Positions 1 through 5,705 of a DNA stretch of 6,789 nucleotides are shown piece by piece (within the stretch, counting starts at the first letter, position 1; every line of letters begins with the position of its first letter). The stretch is taken from positions 1-6,789 of the forward strand of contig JAUXHF010000106.1 in NCBI GenBank assembly GCA_030621685.1, in the 5' to 3' direction. The notes beneath the pieces were generated by a model, which was given only the letters and a program-made list of their open reading frames with translations, made no database searches and was not told the DNA's origin. Source of the DNA: Spirochaetota bacterium (lineage in GTDB: Bacteria; Spirochaetota; UBA12135; COTS27). Both the position numbers and the translations under genes were made by a program.

Positions 1-30
1 TATACGTAAGTAACGAGAAAACAAAAAGCC

Positions 31-1143
31 ATGCAGAAAGTTGCCAGCGCTGTGCCGCTTCAAAGGCTTAAGAAACTTCTTCAAGAAAATGATTTGCCGG
101 CTATAAAAAAAAGCCTATCAAAGATAATCACAGATATAGGCAGTCTTGAGGCTAAGGGCAAACAAGCGACACGGGTGGATATTAAAAGTAGTGATAAAAT
201 TTTTGAGCTGCCCCATGCCTATTTCAAAAAAGAGCTTCTTCAAATTTGTGAAACGAAAACTATTGAGCGCACAAAATATTATCTGAAAAGATTGCTGAAA
301 GGAATTTCGGAGGTAAAAACAGGAAAGGTTAATGACATCAATTTAAACAGGTGGAAAGAATATGATGACATTATCACGGATAGCTTATGGGTTGTCAAGA
401 AAAGAGACAATTCGGGCTATCACTCTGCTGGCTACTGGGGGAATTTCATTCCGCAAATTCCTAATCAATTTATACGGCGCTACACAAAAAAAGGGGAGTG
501 GGTTCTCGATGCCTTTTTAGGAAGTGGCACTACGCTTATGGAGTGCCAGCGGTTAGGGCGGCATGGCATAGGCGTTGAAATTCAGCCTAAGATAGTTACG
601 CTAGCTAAAAAAAACATTAGCCTAGAAAGAAAAAAAATCGAGAAGAGCAGTCAAATAGAAATTTTTCAGGCGGATAGCTCTAAGGTTAACTATGAAGAAA
701 AATTTAAAAAAATTGGCGTAACTAGCGTTCAGCTGGTGATTATGCATCCGCCGTATTGGGATATCATTAAATTTAGCGAGGATAAAAGAGATCTATCGAA
801 TGCCGATTCTATAGATGCCTTTCTGCGACTTTTGGGAGAAGCTGCCCAGCGGGCAAGGCATGTTTTAGATGATGAGCGGTACTTAGTTTTGGTCATTGGC
901 GATAAATATGCAGACGGAGAGTGGATTCCTTTGGGTTTTTATGCCATGAACGAGGTCTTGAAAAAAGGCTTTAAGCTAAAAAGTACGATTGTTAAGAATT
1001 TTGAAGAAACTAAGGGAAAAATGAATCAAAAAGAATTATGGCGCTACCGAGCCTTAGTGGGCGGCTATTATATTTTTAAACATGAGTATATTTTTCTGTT
1101 TCAAAAAAAGAAGAAGCCAGCTTCGGCTAGCCGAAGCGTATAA
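31..1143 (+). CDS. Site-specific DNA methyltransferase (N4-cytosine/N6-adenine type)
   Basis: Transfers a methyl group from S-adenosylmethionine to an exocyclic amino group of a base in DNA. Seen in the 370 residues: a helical N-terminal region of about 115 residues; an aromatic YHSAGYWGNFIPQIP stretch (130-144); motif I, the SAM-binding DAFLGSGTT (160-168); an acidic residue E183 in GIGVEIQP (motif II); motif IV HPPYW (239-243) followed by DIIKFS; a strand with VIGDKY (288-293); and a closing HEYIFLF strand (351-357). The order, SAM motif before catalytic motif, and the DLSN segment (254-257) fit a known family with HPPY in place of DPPY or SPPY, so the target base (m4C or m6A) cannot be read from motif IV. 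The ATG has no clear Shine-Dalgarno. The tail after residue 359 is low-complexity and contains an 18-bp palindrome. No restriction enzyme gene is visible; one could lie upstream of the window. The methyltransferase class is secure, the specificity unknown. Confidence 0.9.
   Translation: MQKVASAVPLQRLKKLLQENDLPAIKKSLSKIITDIGSLEAKGKQATRVDIKSSDKIFELPHAYFKKELLQICETKTIERTKYYLKRLLKGISEVKTGKVNDINLNRWKEYDDIITDSLWVVKKRDNSGYHSAGYWGNFIPQIPNQFIRRYTKKGEWVLDAFLGSGTTLMECQRLGRHGIGVEIQPKIVTLAKKNISLERKKIEKSSQIEIFQADSSKVNYEEKFKKIGVTSVQLVIMHPPYWDIIKFSEDKRDLSNADSIDAFLRLLGEAAQRARHVLDDERYLVLVIGDKYADGEWIPLGFYAMNEVLKKGFKLKSTIVKNFEETKGKMNQKELWRYRALVGGYYIFKHEYIFLFQKKKKPASASRSV
1120..1137 (-). terminator. Perfect 18-bp palindrome, possible terminator for the minus-strand gene
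   Basis: GCTTCGGCTAGCCGAAGC reads the same on both strands and can form a 7-bp GC-rich stem with a CTAG loop. It lies inside the last codons of the methyltransferase, beyond the conserved domain. Read on the minus strand it is followed, after TGG, by CTTCTTCTTTTTTTG, a U-rich tail, so it could stop transcripts of the exported TPR-like gene arriving from the right. The tail is not immediately adjacent to the stem, and the palindrome could instead be a protein-binding site. The palindrome is certain, its role inferred. Confidence 0.5.
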
Positions 1144-1155
1144 ATCATGCTTTGT

Positions 1156-1179
1156 AGGAAAAGGCGTCTGCCTTTTCTT
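1156..1179 (+). terminator. Candidate intrinsic terminator after the methyltransferase gene
   Basis: Just after the methyltransferase stop codon, GAAAAGGC (1158-1165) pairs perfectly with GCCTTTTC (1170-1177) across a GTCT loop, and a G·U and an A-U pair can extend the stem. The downstream tract (TTCGTTG) is a poor U-tract, so termination efficiency is doubtful. The stem would also form in minus-strand RNA. A second AAAGGC copy at 1188-1193 could compete for the right arm. Confidence 0.4.
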
Positions 1180-1258
1180 CGTTGAGCAAAGGCGTCAGTA
1201 AATATTATTTGTCTTGTATATATTTTCGTGCTTGAAAAAAGTATTTCATGCGCGGCTG

Positions 1259-2020
1259 CTAATCAAAGCTAAGAGCATTGAATTCTAAGCCTTGCTTGGC
1301 ATAAATTTTTTTGATGCTCAAAAGTGTTTTCTGGGCTTCGTCTGCTTGCTTTAGTTCTAGGTAGTTAAAGTAGAGTGCTTTTAATTTTCTGAGGCTTTTG
1401 CTGGCCTGAAGCGCATAACGCATGCTTTCAGAGTACTGTTCTTGTTTGAATTTTATAAAGGCAAGCGAAAGGTAAATTTCATTTTGTATGGCTTTTTGTT
1501 TTGTGTGTGAAACTAAAGTTTTAAAGATACGCTCGCTTTCTTTGTAGCGTTTTAAGCTTTTTAATACTAAGGCTTGATAAAAAGTAGCCAATGGGCTGTC
1601 GCAGAGCTTGTAGCTGCTTAAGGCCTCATTTTTTCTTTCGCTAAGAAAGTACAGGTCGCCACGCATGCAGTAAAGAATATGCGGCAAGGGAAGTTCTGAT
1701 AAGGCGATATTGAGTACGGTTTCTTTGTAAAGCGGCAGGGGTATGCCTTGCACTATTTGCTTAACATAACGAAGGCGCTGTTTGGCAGTGTAAGAGGCTC
1801 GAGAAGTTTTTTTTGATCTGCTTTGGTTCACCATTATCGGAAAATACTCTTTAAAATACTGGCTGAGGTAGGAGTATTGATGGCTTTCTAATAAACGTAG
1901 GCTGTTGGCTACAAAAACCCTTTCATTTTCTGGGGGAAAAGCTGCAAAACTAGCTTGCACCAGACCTAGGTGCAGTAAACTAAATAAGAGAATTCGCTTC
2001 AAGCTAAAGTGCTTATCCAT
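1259..2020 (-). CDS. Exported TPR-like repeat protein of unknown function
   Basis: A 253-residue protein I do not recognise as a named family. It has a clear Sec signal peptide: KHFSLKR n-region, hydrophobic core ILLFSLLHLGLV (10-21), and a likely signal peptidase I site after SFA (A26); there is no lipobox cysteine. The region of about 105-245 is all helical with regularly spaced Tyr/Leu/Ala positions, for example MRGDLYFLSERKNEALSSY, FYQALVLKSLKRYKESERIF and YLSLAFIKFKQEQYSESMRYA; these look like three to four degenerate tetratricopeptide repeats. The basic stretch 66-84 is a linker. Such proteins usually act as periplasmic scaffolds, but no partner is indicated. It is convergent with the methyltransferase and divergent from tpx, so it is probably monocistronic. 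The ATG is the natural start for the signal peptide, though no good Shine-Dalgarno precedes it. Coding call secure, function unknown. Confidence 0.8.
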   Translation of the reverse strand: MDKHFSLKRILLFSLLHLGLVQASFAAFPPENERVFVANSLRLLESHQYSYLSQYFKEYFPIMVNQSRSKKTSRASYTAKQRLRYVKQIVQGIPLPLYKETVLNIALSELPLPHILYCMRGDLYFLSERKNEALSSYKLCDSPLATFYQALVLKSLKRYKESERIFKTLVSHTKQKAIQNEIYLSLAFIKFKQEQYSESMRYALQASKSLRKLKALYFNYLELKQADEAQKTLLSIKKIYAKQGLEFNALSFD

Positions 2021-2144
2021 AGTTTATAGGCGCTTAGCATTTTGTTTTGCTGGCATTTATTTTTGCTGGCTAGGAAATAAAAAAGGATTCCTGCTTTTCT
2101 TTATCTTGGCAAACAAAAAAAGCCGAGAATTTTGCATTATTTTA

Positions 2145-2173
2145 TTTGTTTAATTTGTCTGCTGTATTATAAT
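2145..2173 (+). promoter_or_regulatory. Candidate sigma70-type promoter for tpx-mtaB
   Basis: A consensus TATAAT lies at 2168-2173, with TTTGTT at 2145-2150 (17-bp spacer) or TTGTTT at 2146-2151 (16-bp spacer) as a weak -35. Transcription would begin near 2180, giving a leader of about 80 nt before tpx. The -10 is strong, the -35 poor, and the surrounding DNA is very AT-rich. Confidence 0.5.
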
Positions 2174-2209
2174 TAAGCAATCAGCAAATAGCAAATAAGT
2201 AGCTTAATT
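2171..2209. repeat. Inverted repeat overlapping the tpx -10 region
   Basis: AATTAAGC (2171-2178) and GCTTAATT (2202-2209) are perfect 8-bp inverted arms 23 bp apart. The left arm overlaps the putative -10 box and start of transcription. It could be an operator or a leader hairpin. TTATAAT at 2167-2173 resembles one half of a PerR box, but the other half is absent, so redox control is not supported. Confidence 0.35.
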
Positions 2210-2249
2210 GCGTTAAAACAAAAACAAAATACTATTTAAAGTATACATT

Positions 2250-2253
2250 GAGG
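2250..2253 (+). promoter_or_regulatory. Shine-Dalgarno of tpx
   Basis: GAGG lies nine bases before the tpx ATG. It is one of only two clear Shine-Dalgarno sequences in the window, and it fixes the start that gives the usual N-terminus of the Tpx family. Confidence 0.65.
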
Positions 2254-2262
2254 TTGAAGTGA

Positions 2263-2763
2263 ATGGCAAAAATAACGTTGAAAGGAAATGAAATCCACAC
2301 AATAGGGGATCTCCCGAAAAATGGGAGTAAAGCAGTAGCCTTTACCCTTGTCAAAAAAGATCTTAGCGAAGTGGGGTTAGATCAATATCCTGGCAAAAAA
2401 AAGCTCCTTAACATTTTCCCCAGTATCGATACTGGTACTTGTGCGCTTGCGCTAAAAAGCTTCTTTGGGAAACTAGCAACTATGGATGATGTGCAACTGC
2501 TCAACATTTCTAAAGATACTCCCTTTGCTTTTTCGCGGTTTACGGCTGAAAATAAGATGGAGAATGCTGAAACGCTATCGGCTTTTCGCAGTAGTTTTGC
2601 CAGCGATTATCAGCTTGAAATTGCCGATGGTCCCTTAAAGGGCCTTTGCTCCAGAGCCGTCATCGTGCTAGATAAAGATAACACAGTTATCTACAGCGAA
2701 CAAGTTTCTGAAATAACTGCAGAACCTAACTATGAGGCAGCCCTGCAGGCCTTGCGGGCTTAG
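2263..2763 (+). CDS. tpx: Thiol peroxidase Tpx lacking the usual resolving cysteine
   Basis: Peroxiredoxin of the Tpx family that reduces hydrogen peroxide and alkyl hydroperoxides, in E. coli using thioredoxin. The 166 residues are collinear with the family: KGN start, LNIFPSIDTGTCA (49-61) with peroxidatic Cys60 and Thr57, SRF (91-93), IADGPLKGL (120-128) and Arg131 matching the active-site arginine of E. coli Tpx (Thr58, Cys61, Arg133 there). E. coli Tpx resolves the Cys61 sulfenate with Cys95 in SRFC; here that position is Thr94 (codon ACG, 2542-2544). The only other cysteine is Cys129 (2647-2649), two residues before Arg131, where E. coli has leucine. The enzyme may therefore be 1-Cys or use Cys129 to form the disulfide. 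There is no signal peptide, so it is cytoplasmic. It has a good Shine-Dalgarno and probably shares a transcript with mtaB, 34 bp downstream. Family assignment is secure; the altered mechanism is inference. Confidence 0.95.
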   Translation: MAKITLKGNEIHTIGDLPKNGSKAVAFTLVKKDLSEVGLDQYPGKKKLLNIFPSIDTGTCALALKSFFGKLATMDDVQLLNISKDTPFAFSRFTAENKMENAETLSAFRSSFASDYQLEIADGPLKGLCSRAVIVLDKDNTVIYSEQVSEITAEPNYEAALQALRA

Positions 2764-2797
2764 AATTTTAGCCAAAGTAAAGTAAAGCAAATCAAAA

Positions 2798-4270
2798 ATG
2801 AGGTTTTCTGCGTATAACTTAGGCTGTAAGGTAAATCAAGCAGAGCTGGAATCTATTTGCTTGGCACTTAGCCAGAAGGGCTATACTTTAGTTTCGAAGA
2901 AAGAGCGCAGCGATTTTGCAATTATTAATACTTGTACGGTGACGCAGAAAGCCGATACAAAATCATTTGCGCTCATTCGTTCTTTAGCCAGCCAATCAGA
3001 TTATCTACGTTATGTTTTCATTACAGGCTGCTATAGCGAGCTTGAGCGAGGGTTAAACCAAAAACTTGCGGGATATCCTGTGAAATGCCTTATTGTGCGC
3101 CAGCGCGATAAGGCAAAGCTGGCTACCATTATAGAGAAAACCTTGGCTAGCGAGTTTGGTTATGCTGGTTTTGAAAGCAATTACGAAAGCCGCTGGCAAG
3201 CCTTTAAAGAGTCTCGGAACTACAGCGCTGGTCTTGTAAGCCAGCAAGATTTGTTTTTTATGCATACACGTGCTTTCTTGAAAGTGCAAGATGGTTGTAA
3301 GGCCTTTTGTAGCTATTGCCGTATCCCTTACGCTAGGGGAGCGCCAATATCACGTCCGTTTGAGAATATTATGCAGCAGGTAGGGCTACTTGTAAAAAAA
3401 AATATGAGCGAAATAATTCTTTGTGGAATAAATATTGGTGTTTATTTCGATAGAAAAGCCGGGATGAACTTTGCTGGTCTTGTGCGAGAACTCTTAAGCA
3501 GGTTAACGGGAAATACGCAGCTACGAATCTCATCGATAGAGCCGCAATCTATTAGCGAAGATTTCTTAGATGTTTTGGATGACCCGCGGCTTGTGCCGCA
3601 TATTCATTTGCCATTGCAAAGCCCGGTGAATAGAATTCTTAAGCGCATGCGCCGGCGGTATACGAAAGAGGTCTTTAGTCGGCTTTTAGCGAGCTTCTTT
3701 GGCGCCAAGAAGAATTTTGCTGTTACCAGTGATGTCATGACGGGGTATCCTAGCGAAACTCCCGAAGAATTTCAAGAGAGTTATGAGTTTATTCAGAAGT
3801 CAGGCTTAAGTGGGCTGCATGTCTTCCCGTATTCAAGTAGGCCCTTAAGCGATGAGGCAGAAGTTTTTCAGCAAAAAAATGAATATAAAGTAAGCGCCAT
3901 CGAGAAAAAAGAGCGGGCGAGTAAGTTACGCAGTTTATCGAAAGAGCTAGCGCTTTGCCATGCTCGTAAGCTAAGAGGAGTAGCGCAGCGTTTCATAGTG
4001 GAGCAGGTAATTGAAGATAGCCAATCTGCTACTTGGCAAGCTAACATATCTAGTAGCAAGGCTGCCTTGCCACTTTTCAATGGCTCTGAAAACTGGCTTT
4101 TTTCTTTAGCCGATAAGGAAGAAGCGGCAAAAAAAGCTGAAAAACTAAAAGCTAATTATAATGAGGCTCTTTTCTGCAAGGGTATAACAAATTACTACCA
4201 ACATGGGTTTTTGGCTCTACCTAAAGACAAGGCTGTTCGCTCTGGCGATATTTTTTCTGTATATTTGTAA
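2798..4270 (+). CDS. mtaB: tRNA t6A37 C2-methylthiotransferase (MtaB)
   Basis: Radical-SAM methylthiotransferase that converts t6A37 to ms2t6A37 in tRNAs reading ANN codons. Seen: the MtaB signature LGCKVNQAE (8-16); N-terminal cluster cysteines C10, C46 (NTCTVT) and C78 (TGCYSE); the radical-SAM motif CKAFCSYC (C167, C171, C174); HIHLPLQS (268-275); MRRRYT (284-289), also typical of MtaB; SDVMTGYPSETPEEF (311-325); and HVFPYS (341-346). MiaB would normally start with a GCQMN-type motif, so MtaB is preferred. The C-terminal TRAM-like RNA-binding domain appears interrupted: its first strand is near 396-406 and the ITNYYQ/IFSVYL part near 463-490, with a polar A/K/E-rich stretch between, making the protein longer (490) than the roughly 430-450 usual. 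No strong Shine-Dalgarno is present; the start is set by the conserved N-terminus. The last 47 bases lie in a tandem duplication. Confidence 0.93.
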   Translation: MRFSAYNLGCKVNQAELESICLALSQKGYTLVSKKERSDFAIINTCTVTQKADTKSFALIRSLASQSDYLRYVFITGCYSELERGLNQKLAGYPVKCLIVRQRDKAKLATIIEKTLASEFGYAGFESNYESRWQAFKESRNYSAGLVSQQDLFFMHTRAFLKVQDGCKAFCSYCRIPYARGAPISRPFENIMQQVGLLVKKNMSEIILCGINIGVYFDRKAGMNFAGLVRELLSRLTGNTQLRISSIEPQSISEDFLDVLDDPRLVPHIHLPLQSPVNRILKRMRRRYTKEVFSRLLASFFGAKKNFAVTSDVMTGYPSETPEEFQESYEFIQKSGLSGLHVFPYSSRPLSDEAEVFQQKNEYKVSAIEKKERASKLRSLSKELALCHARKLRGVAQRFIVEQVIEDSQSATWQANISSSKAALPLFNGSENWLFSLADKEEAAKKAEKLKANYNEALFCKGITNYYQHGFLALPKDKAVRSGDIFSVYL

Positions 4271-4291
4271 AACATAAGTTTTTGAAAATAT

Positions 4292-4330
4292 AAAAAAGCA
4301 CAAGCATAAACAAAATAAGCCATGCCTTGT
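4292..4330 (-). terminator. Second minus-strand terminator-like hairpin (repeat copy 1)
   Basis: The equivalent of the hairpin in copy 2. On the minus strand ACAAGGCAT (plus 4330-4322) pairs with ATGCTTGT (plus 4307-4300) with one bulged G, then GC and six Ts (plus 4297-4292). It would act as a back-up stop before transcripts run antisense into mtaB. Confidence 0.4.
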
Positions 4331-4372
4331 TCTGCCAGCTGTTTTTAAGAATCTAAGTAGCTAAGACAAGGC

Positions 4373-4398
4373 TGTTCGCTTTGGCGACATTTTTTTTT
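4373..4398 (+). terminator. Candidate intrinsic terminator for mtaB in repeat copy 2
   Basis: In copy 2, TGTTCGC (4373-4379) pairs with GCGACA (4384-4389) with one bulged T and a TTTG loop, followed directly by nine Ts (4390-4398). The matching part of copy 1 (4234-4256) is inside the mtaB coding region and is weaker: one G·U pair replaces G-C and the tract is six Ts broken by a C. Copy 2 is therefore the likely stop for the tpx-mtaB transcript, about 100 bases beyond the stop codon. Confidence 0.55.
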
Positions 4399-4431
4399 GT
4401 ATATTTGTAAAACATAAGTTTTTGAAAATAT

Positions 4432-4470
4432 AAAAAAGCACAGGCATAAACAAAATAAGCCATGCCTTGT
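4432..4470 (-). terminator. Candidate terminator for the beta-barrel gene (repeat copy 2)
   Basis: On the minus strand, ACAAGGCAT (plus 4470-4462) pairs with ATGCCTGT (plus 4447-4440) with one bulged A and a 14-base loop, followed after GC by six Ts (plus 4437-4432). It lies just downstream of the stop codon of the beta-barrel gene, where its terminator is expected. Confidence 0.5.
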
Positions 4471-4514
4471 TCTGCCAGCCGTTTTTAAGAATCTAAGCAG
4501 TTAAAAGATGATTT

Positions 4515-5423
4515 TTAATAGGTTAGCCCAATACGAAAATAGAACATGGCTTGGGTTTTTTCTAGCTGAATGGAATTTCTTGAAGACCTGCTTGAGTTCG
4601 TATCGTTTATGGTAAAAGTAGGGAAATTTTGCCAAAGAAGCGCTATTCCCATGCTGTAAATAAAATAACCGCGGGCAAAGTTTATTTCTAATCGGTTGAT
4701 GGCGCCATGGGAAGTAATATCTAAAGATTGCTGATAGGGCTGTTCCGCTAGAGTAGCAGAAGGATTAAAGTTGTACTTTAAACGTAGTTGTTGGTTTAGA
4801 TAGCCAAGCGATAGTAGCAAATAAAGCTCTTCTGTAGCAATGAATTTTCGTAAAAAAAACTCAAGAGCTATGGCAGAACCAGAGCCAGTTAATTGGTAGC
4901 TAGAAATGTTTTTAAAGCCCTCAAAATTAGCAGGATTATTTTCATCTGCAGCCGCATCGCTTTGTCCTATGCGTGCTTGGATGTTAAGAGCATTCATGCG
5001 GTAGTAAGTTAGTCCTCCGCCAATGAATTTGTAGAATACTCGGGTGTCTATCCCGAAGAAAAATGGCAAGGTGGAGTTTTGATAAAACCGGGAATAGCTT
5101 GAATCTTCTGCGATTGAACTTGGACGGCTTTCCGTAATATAAGAAATAGATTTCTGGTCGGATAGCGGGGAAAACATAATTTGCAGGGCCGTGCTTATGT
5201 CTAAATAAGGCACAAGCTTTTTTCTTATAAAGAGCAAATCGTCTGTTGGGTTCTTTTCTGCAAAAGTATTTGAAACGCTGGCGTTATTTGAAGCACTGGC
5301 GTTATTTGAAGCACTAGCGTTATTTGAAGCACTGGCGTTTTGCGCCCGAAGTGGAAGTAGCAAGAATAATAGGAATATAGTTGCTGGAAATATGCTTGCT
5401 AAATAAGCTGTCCTTGGTTTCAA
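4515..5423 (-). CDS. Predicted outer-membrane beta-barrel protein with N-terminal NASASN repeats
   Basis: A 302-residue exported protein with no family I can name. Numbered from the TTG at 5423: a signal peptide with core SIFPATIFLLFLLLPL (10-25) and likely cleavage near LRA-Q (27/28); four tandem six-residue units NASASN/NASVSN (29-52); then strand-like segments rich in alternating aromatic and aliphatic residues (FFFGIDTRVFYKFIGGGLTYY, AIALEFFLRKF, LYLLLSLGYL, GYFIYSMGIALLW), ending in AMFYFRIGLTY. A C-terminal strand closing on an aromatic residue is the usual BAM recognition signature of outer-membrane beta-barrels. The length would suit a small 8-12-strand barrel. No ATG exists in frame upstream before the stop at 5481-5483. 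TTG codons at 5435 and 5423 are possible starts; the latter has a GAGGA Shine-Dalgarno five bases away and is preferred. It is divergent from ispF and convergent with mtaB. Barrel topology is inferred, ligand unknown. Confidence 0.8.
   Translation of the reverse strand: MKPRTAYLASIFPATIFLLFLLLPLRAQNASASNNASASNNASASNNASVSNTFAEKNPTDDLLFIRKKLVPYLDISTALQIMFSPLSDQKSISYITESRPSSIAEDSSYSRFYQNSTLPFFFGIDTRVFYKFIGGGLTYYRMNALNIQARIGQSDAAADENNPANFEGFKNISSYQLTGSGSAIALEFFLRKFIATEELYLLLSLGYLNQQLRLKYNFNPSATLAEQPYQQSLDITSHGAINRLEINFARGYFIYSMGIALLWQNFPTFTINDTNSSRSSRNSIQLEKTQAMFYFRIGLTY
5268..5339 (-). repeat. Four tandem 18-bp coding repeats
   Basis: Four head-to-tail 18-bp units (5322-5339, 5304-5321, 5286-5303, 5268-5285), each encoding NASASN except the last, which encodes NASVSN. 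Units differ by only one or two bases, indicating recent expansion. Because 18 is a multiple of three, gain or loss of units changes linker length without a frameshift. They lie directly after the predicted signal peptide. Confidence 0.93.
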
Positions 5424-5428
5424 TACTT

Positions 5429-5433
5429 TCCTC
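5429..5433 (-). promoter_or_regulatory. Shine-Dalgarno supporting a TTG start at 5423
   Basis: On the minus strand GAGGA is followed by AAGTA and then TTG (plus 5423-5421). This ideal spacing favours that TTG over the in-frame TTG four codons upstream (5435-5433), which overlaps the Shine-Dalgarno itself and has no such site. Confidence 0.55.
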
Positions 5434-5435
5434 AA

Positions 5436-5705
5436 TCGATTTATTATGGTTTGCGTAATAGTTTTAGCTGTGAAATAAATTTAAACATTTAAATATAAAA
5501 GCAGTTTGATAGGTACTGCCTCATGCTTTAAAACATTAGAAATAGCTTGGTTTTTGGCGGTTTTTTGAAATTGAAACTAATAACGAGATTGTCAACGATT
5601 CTAAATTATTTTGAGTATCTTGGAATAGGCTACTTAAAAACTCCTAAAATTATATCATGAAATATGCATTTTAAGGTGTTTGTGTAAAGAGCCGATAGCT
5701 AGTAA
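5436..5705. other. AT-rich divergent intergenic region, no gene seen
   Basis: Between the divergent beta-barrel gene and ispF I see no credible ORF or RNA gene. Visible items are a consensus TTGACA hexamer on the minus strand near 5591-5596 without a matching -10, a weak inverted repeat GCAGT/ACTGC (5491-5509), and AT-rich TTTAAA-type sequence near 5480-5493. A plus-strand TTGGAA (5620-5625) with TAAAAT (5645-5650) has a long 19-bp spacer and is at best a weak promoter. Confidence 0.5.

Larger units (their letters stand above)
4224..4502. repeat. Two-copy ~140-bp tandem duplication over the mtaB 3' end
   Basis: Copy 1 runs from about 4224 to 4362 and copy 2 from about 4363 to 4502, directly adjacent. 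The offset is 139 bp at the left and 140 bp after one extra T in copy 2. I count only about seven differences. Copy 1 contains the last 47 bases of mtaB; the equivalent part of copy 2 is frameshifted by the extra T and no longer codes. The rest of each unit is non-coding DNA between the convergent mtaB and beta-barrel genes. Boundaries are accurate to a few bases. This accounts for the whole 244-bp gap after mtaB. Confidence 0.92.

Noticed and set aside
1905..2153. 82-codon plus-strand ORF
   Set aside because: It runs antisense through the start and signal-peptide region of the exported TPR-like gene; cysteine-rich and low-complexity translation with no recognisable domain.
2171..2262. Riboswitch or structured leader before tpx
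   Set aside because: Only one short inverted repeat in AT-rich DNA; no known riboswitch signature.
3053..3289. 78-codon minus-strand ORF inside mtaB
   Set aside because: Antisense to a highly conserved part of mtaB; no start signal and no family resemblance.
3868..4080. 70-codon minus-strand ORF inside mtaB
   Set aside because: Antisense shadow of the mtaB C-terminal coding region; no promoter or Shine-Dalgarno.
4224..4502. CRISPR array or insertion sequence in the repeated region
   Set aside because: Two directly adjacent long copies with no spacers, no transposase and no terminal inverted repeats; this is a simple tandem duplication.
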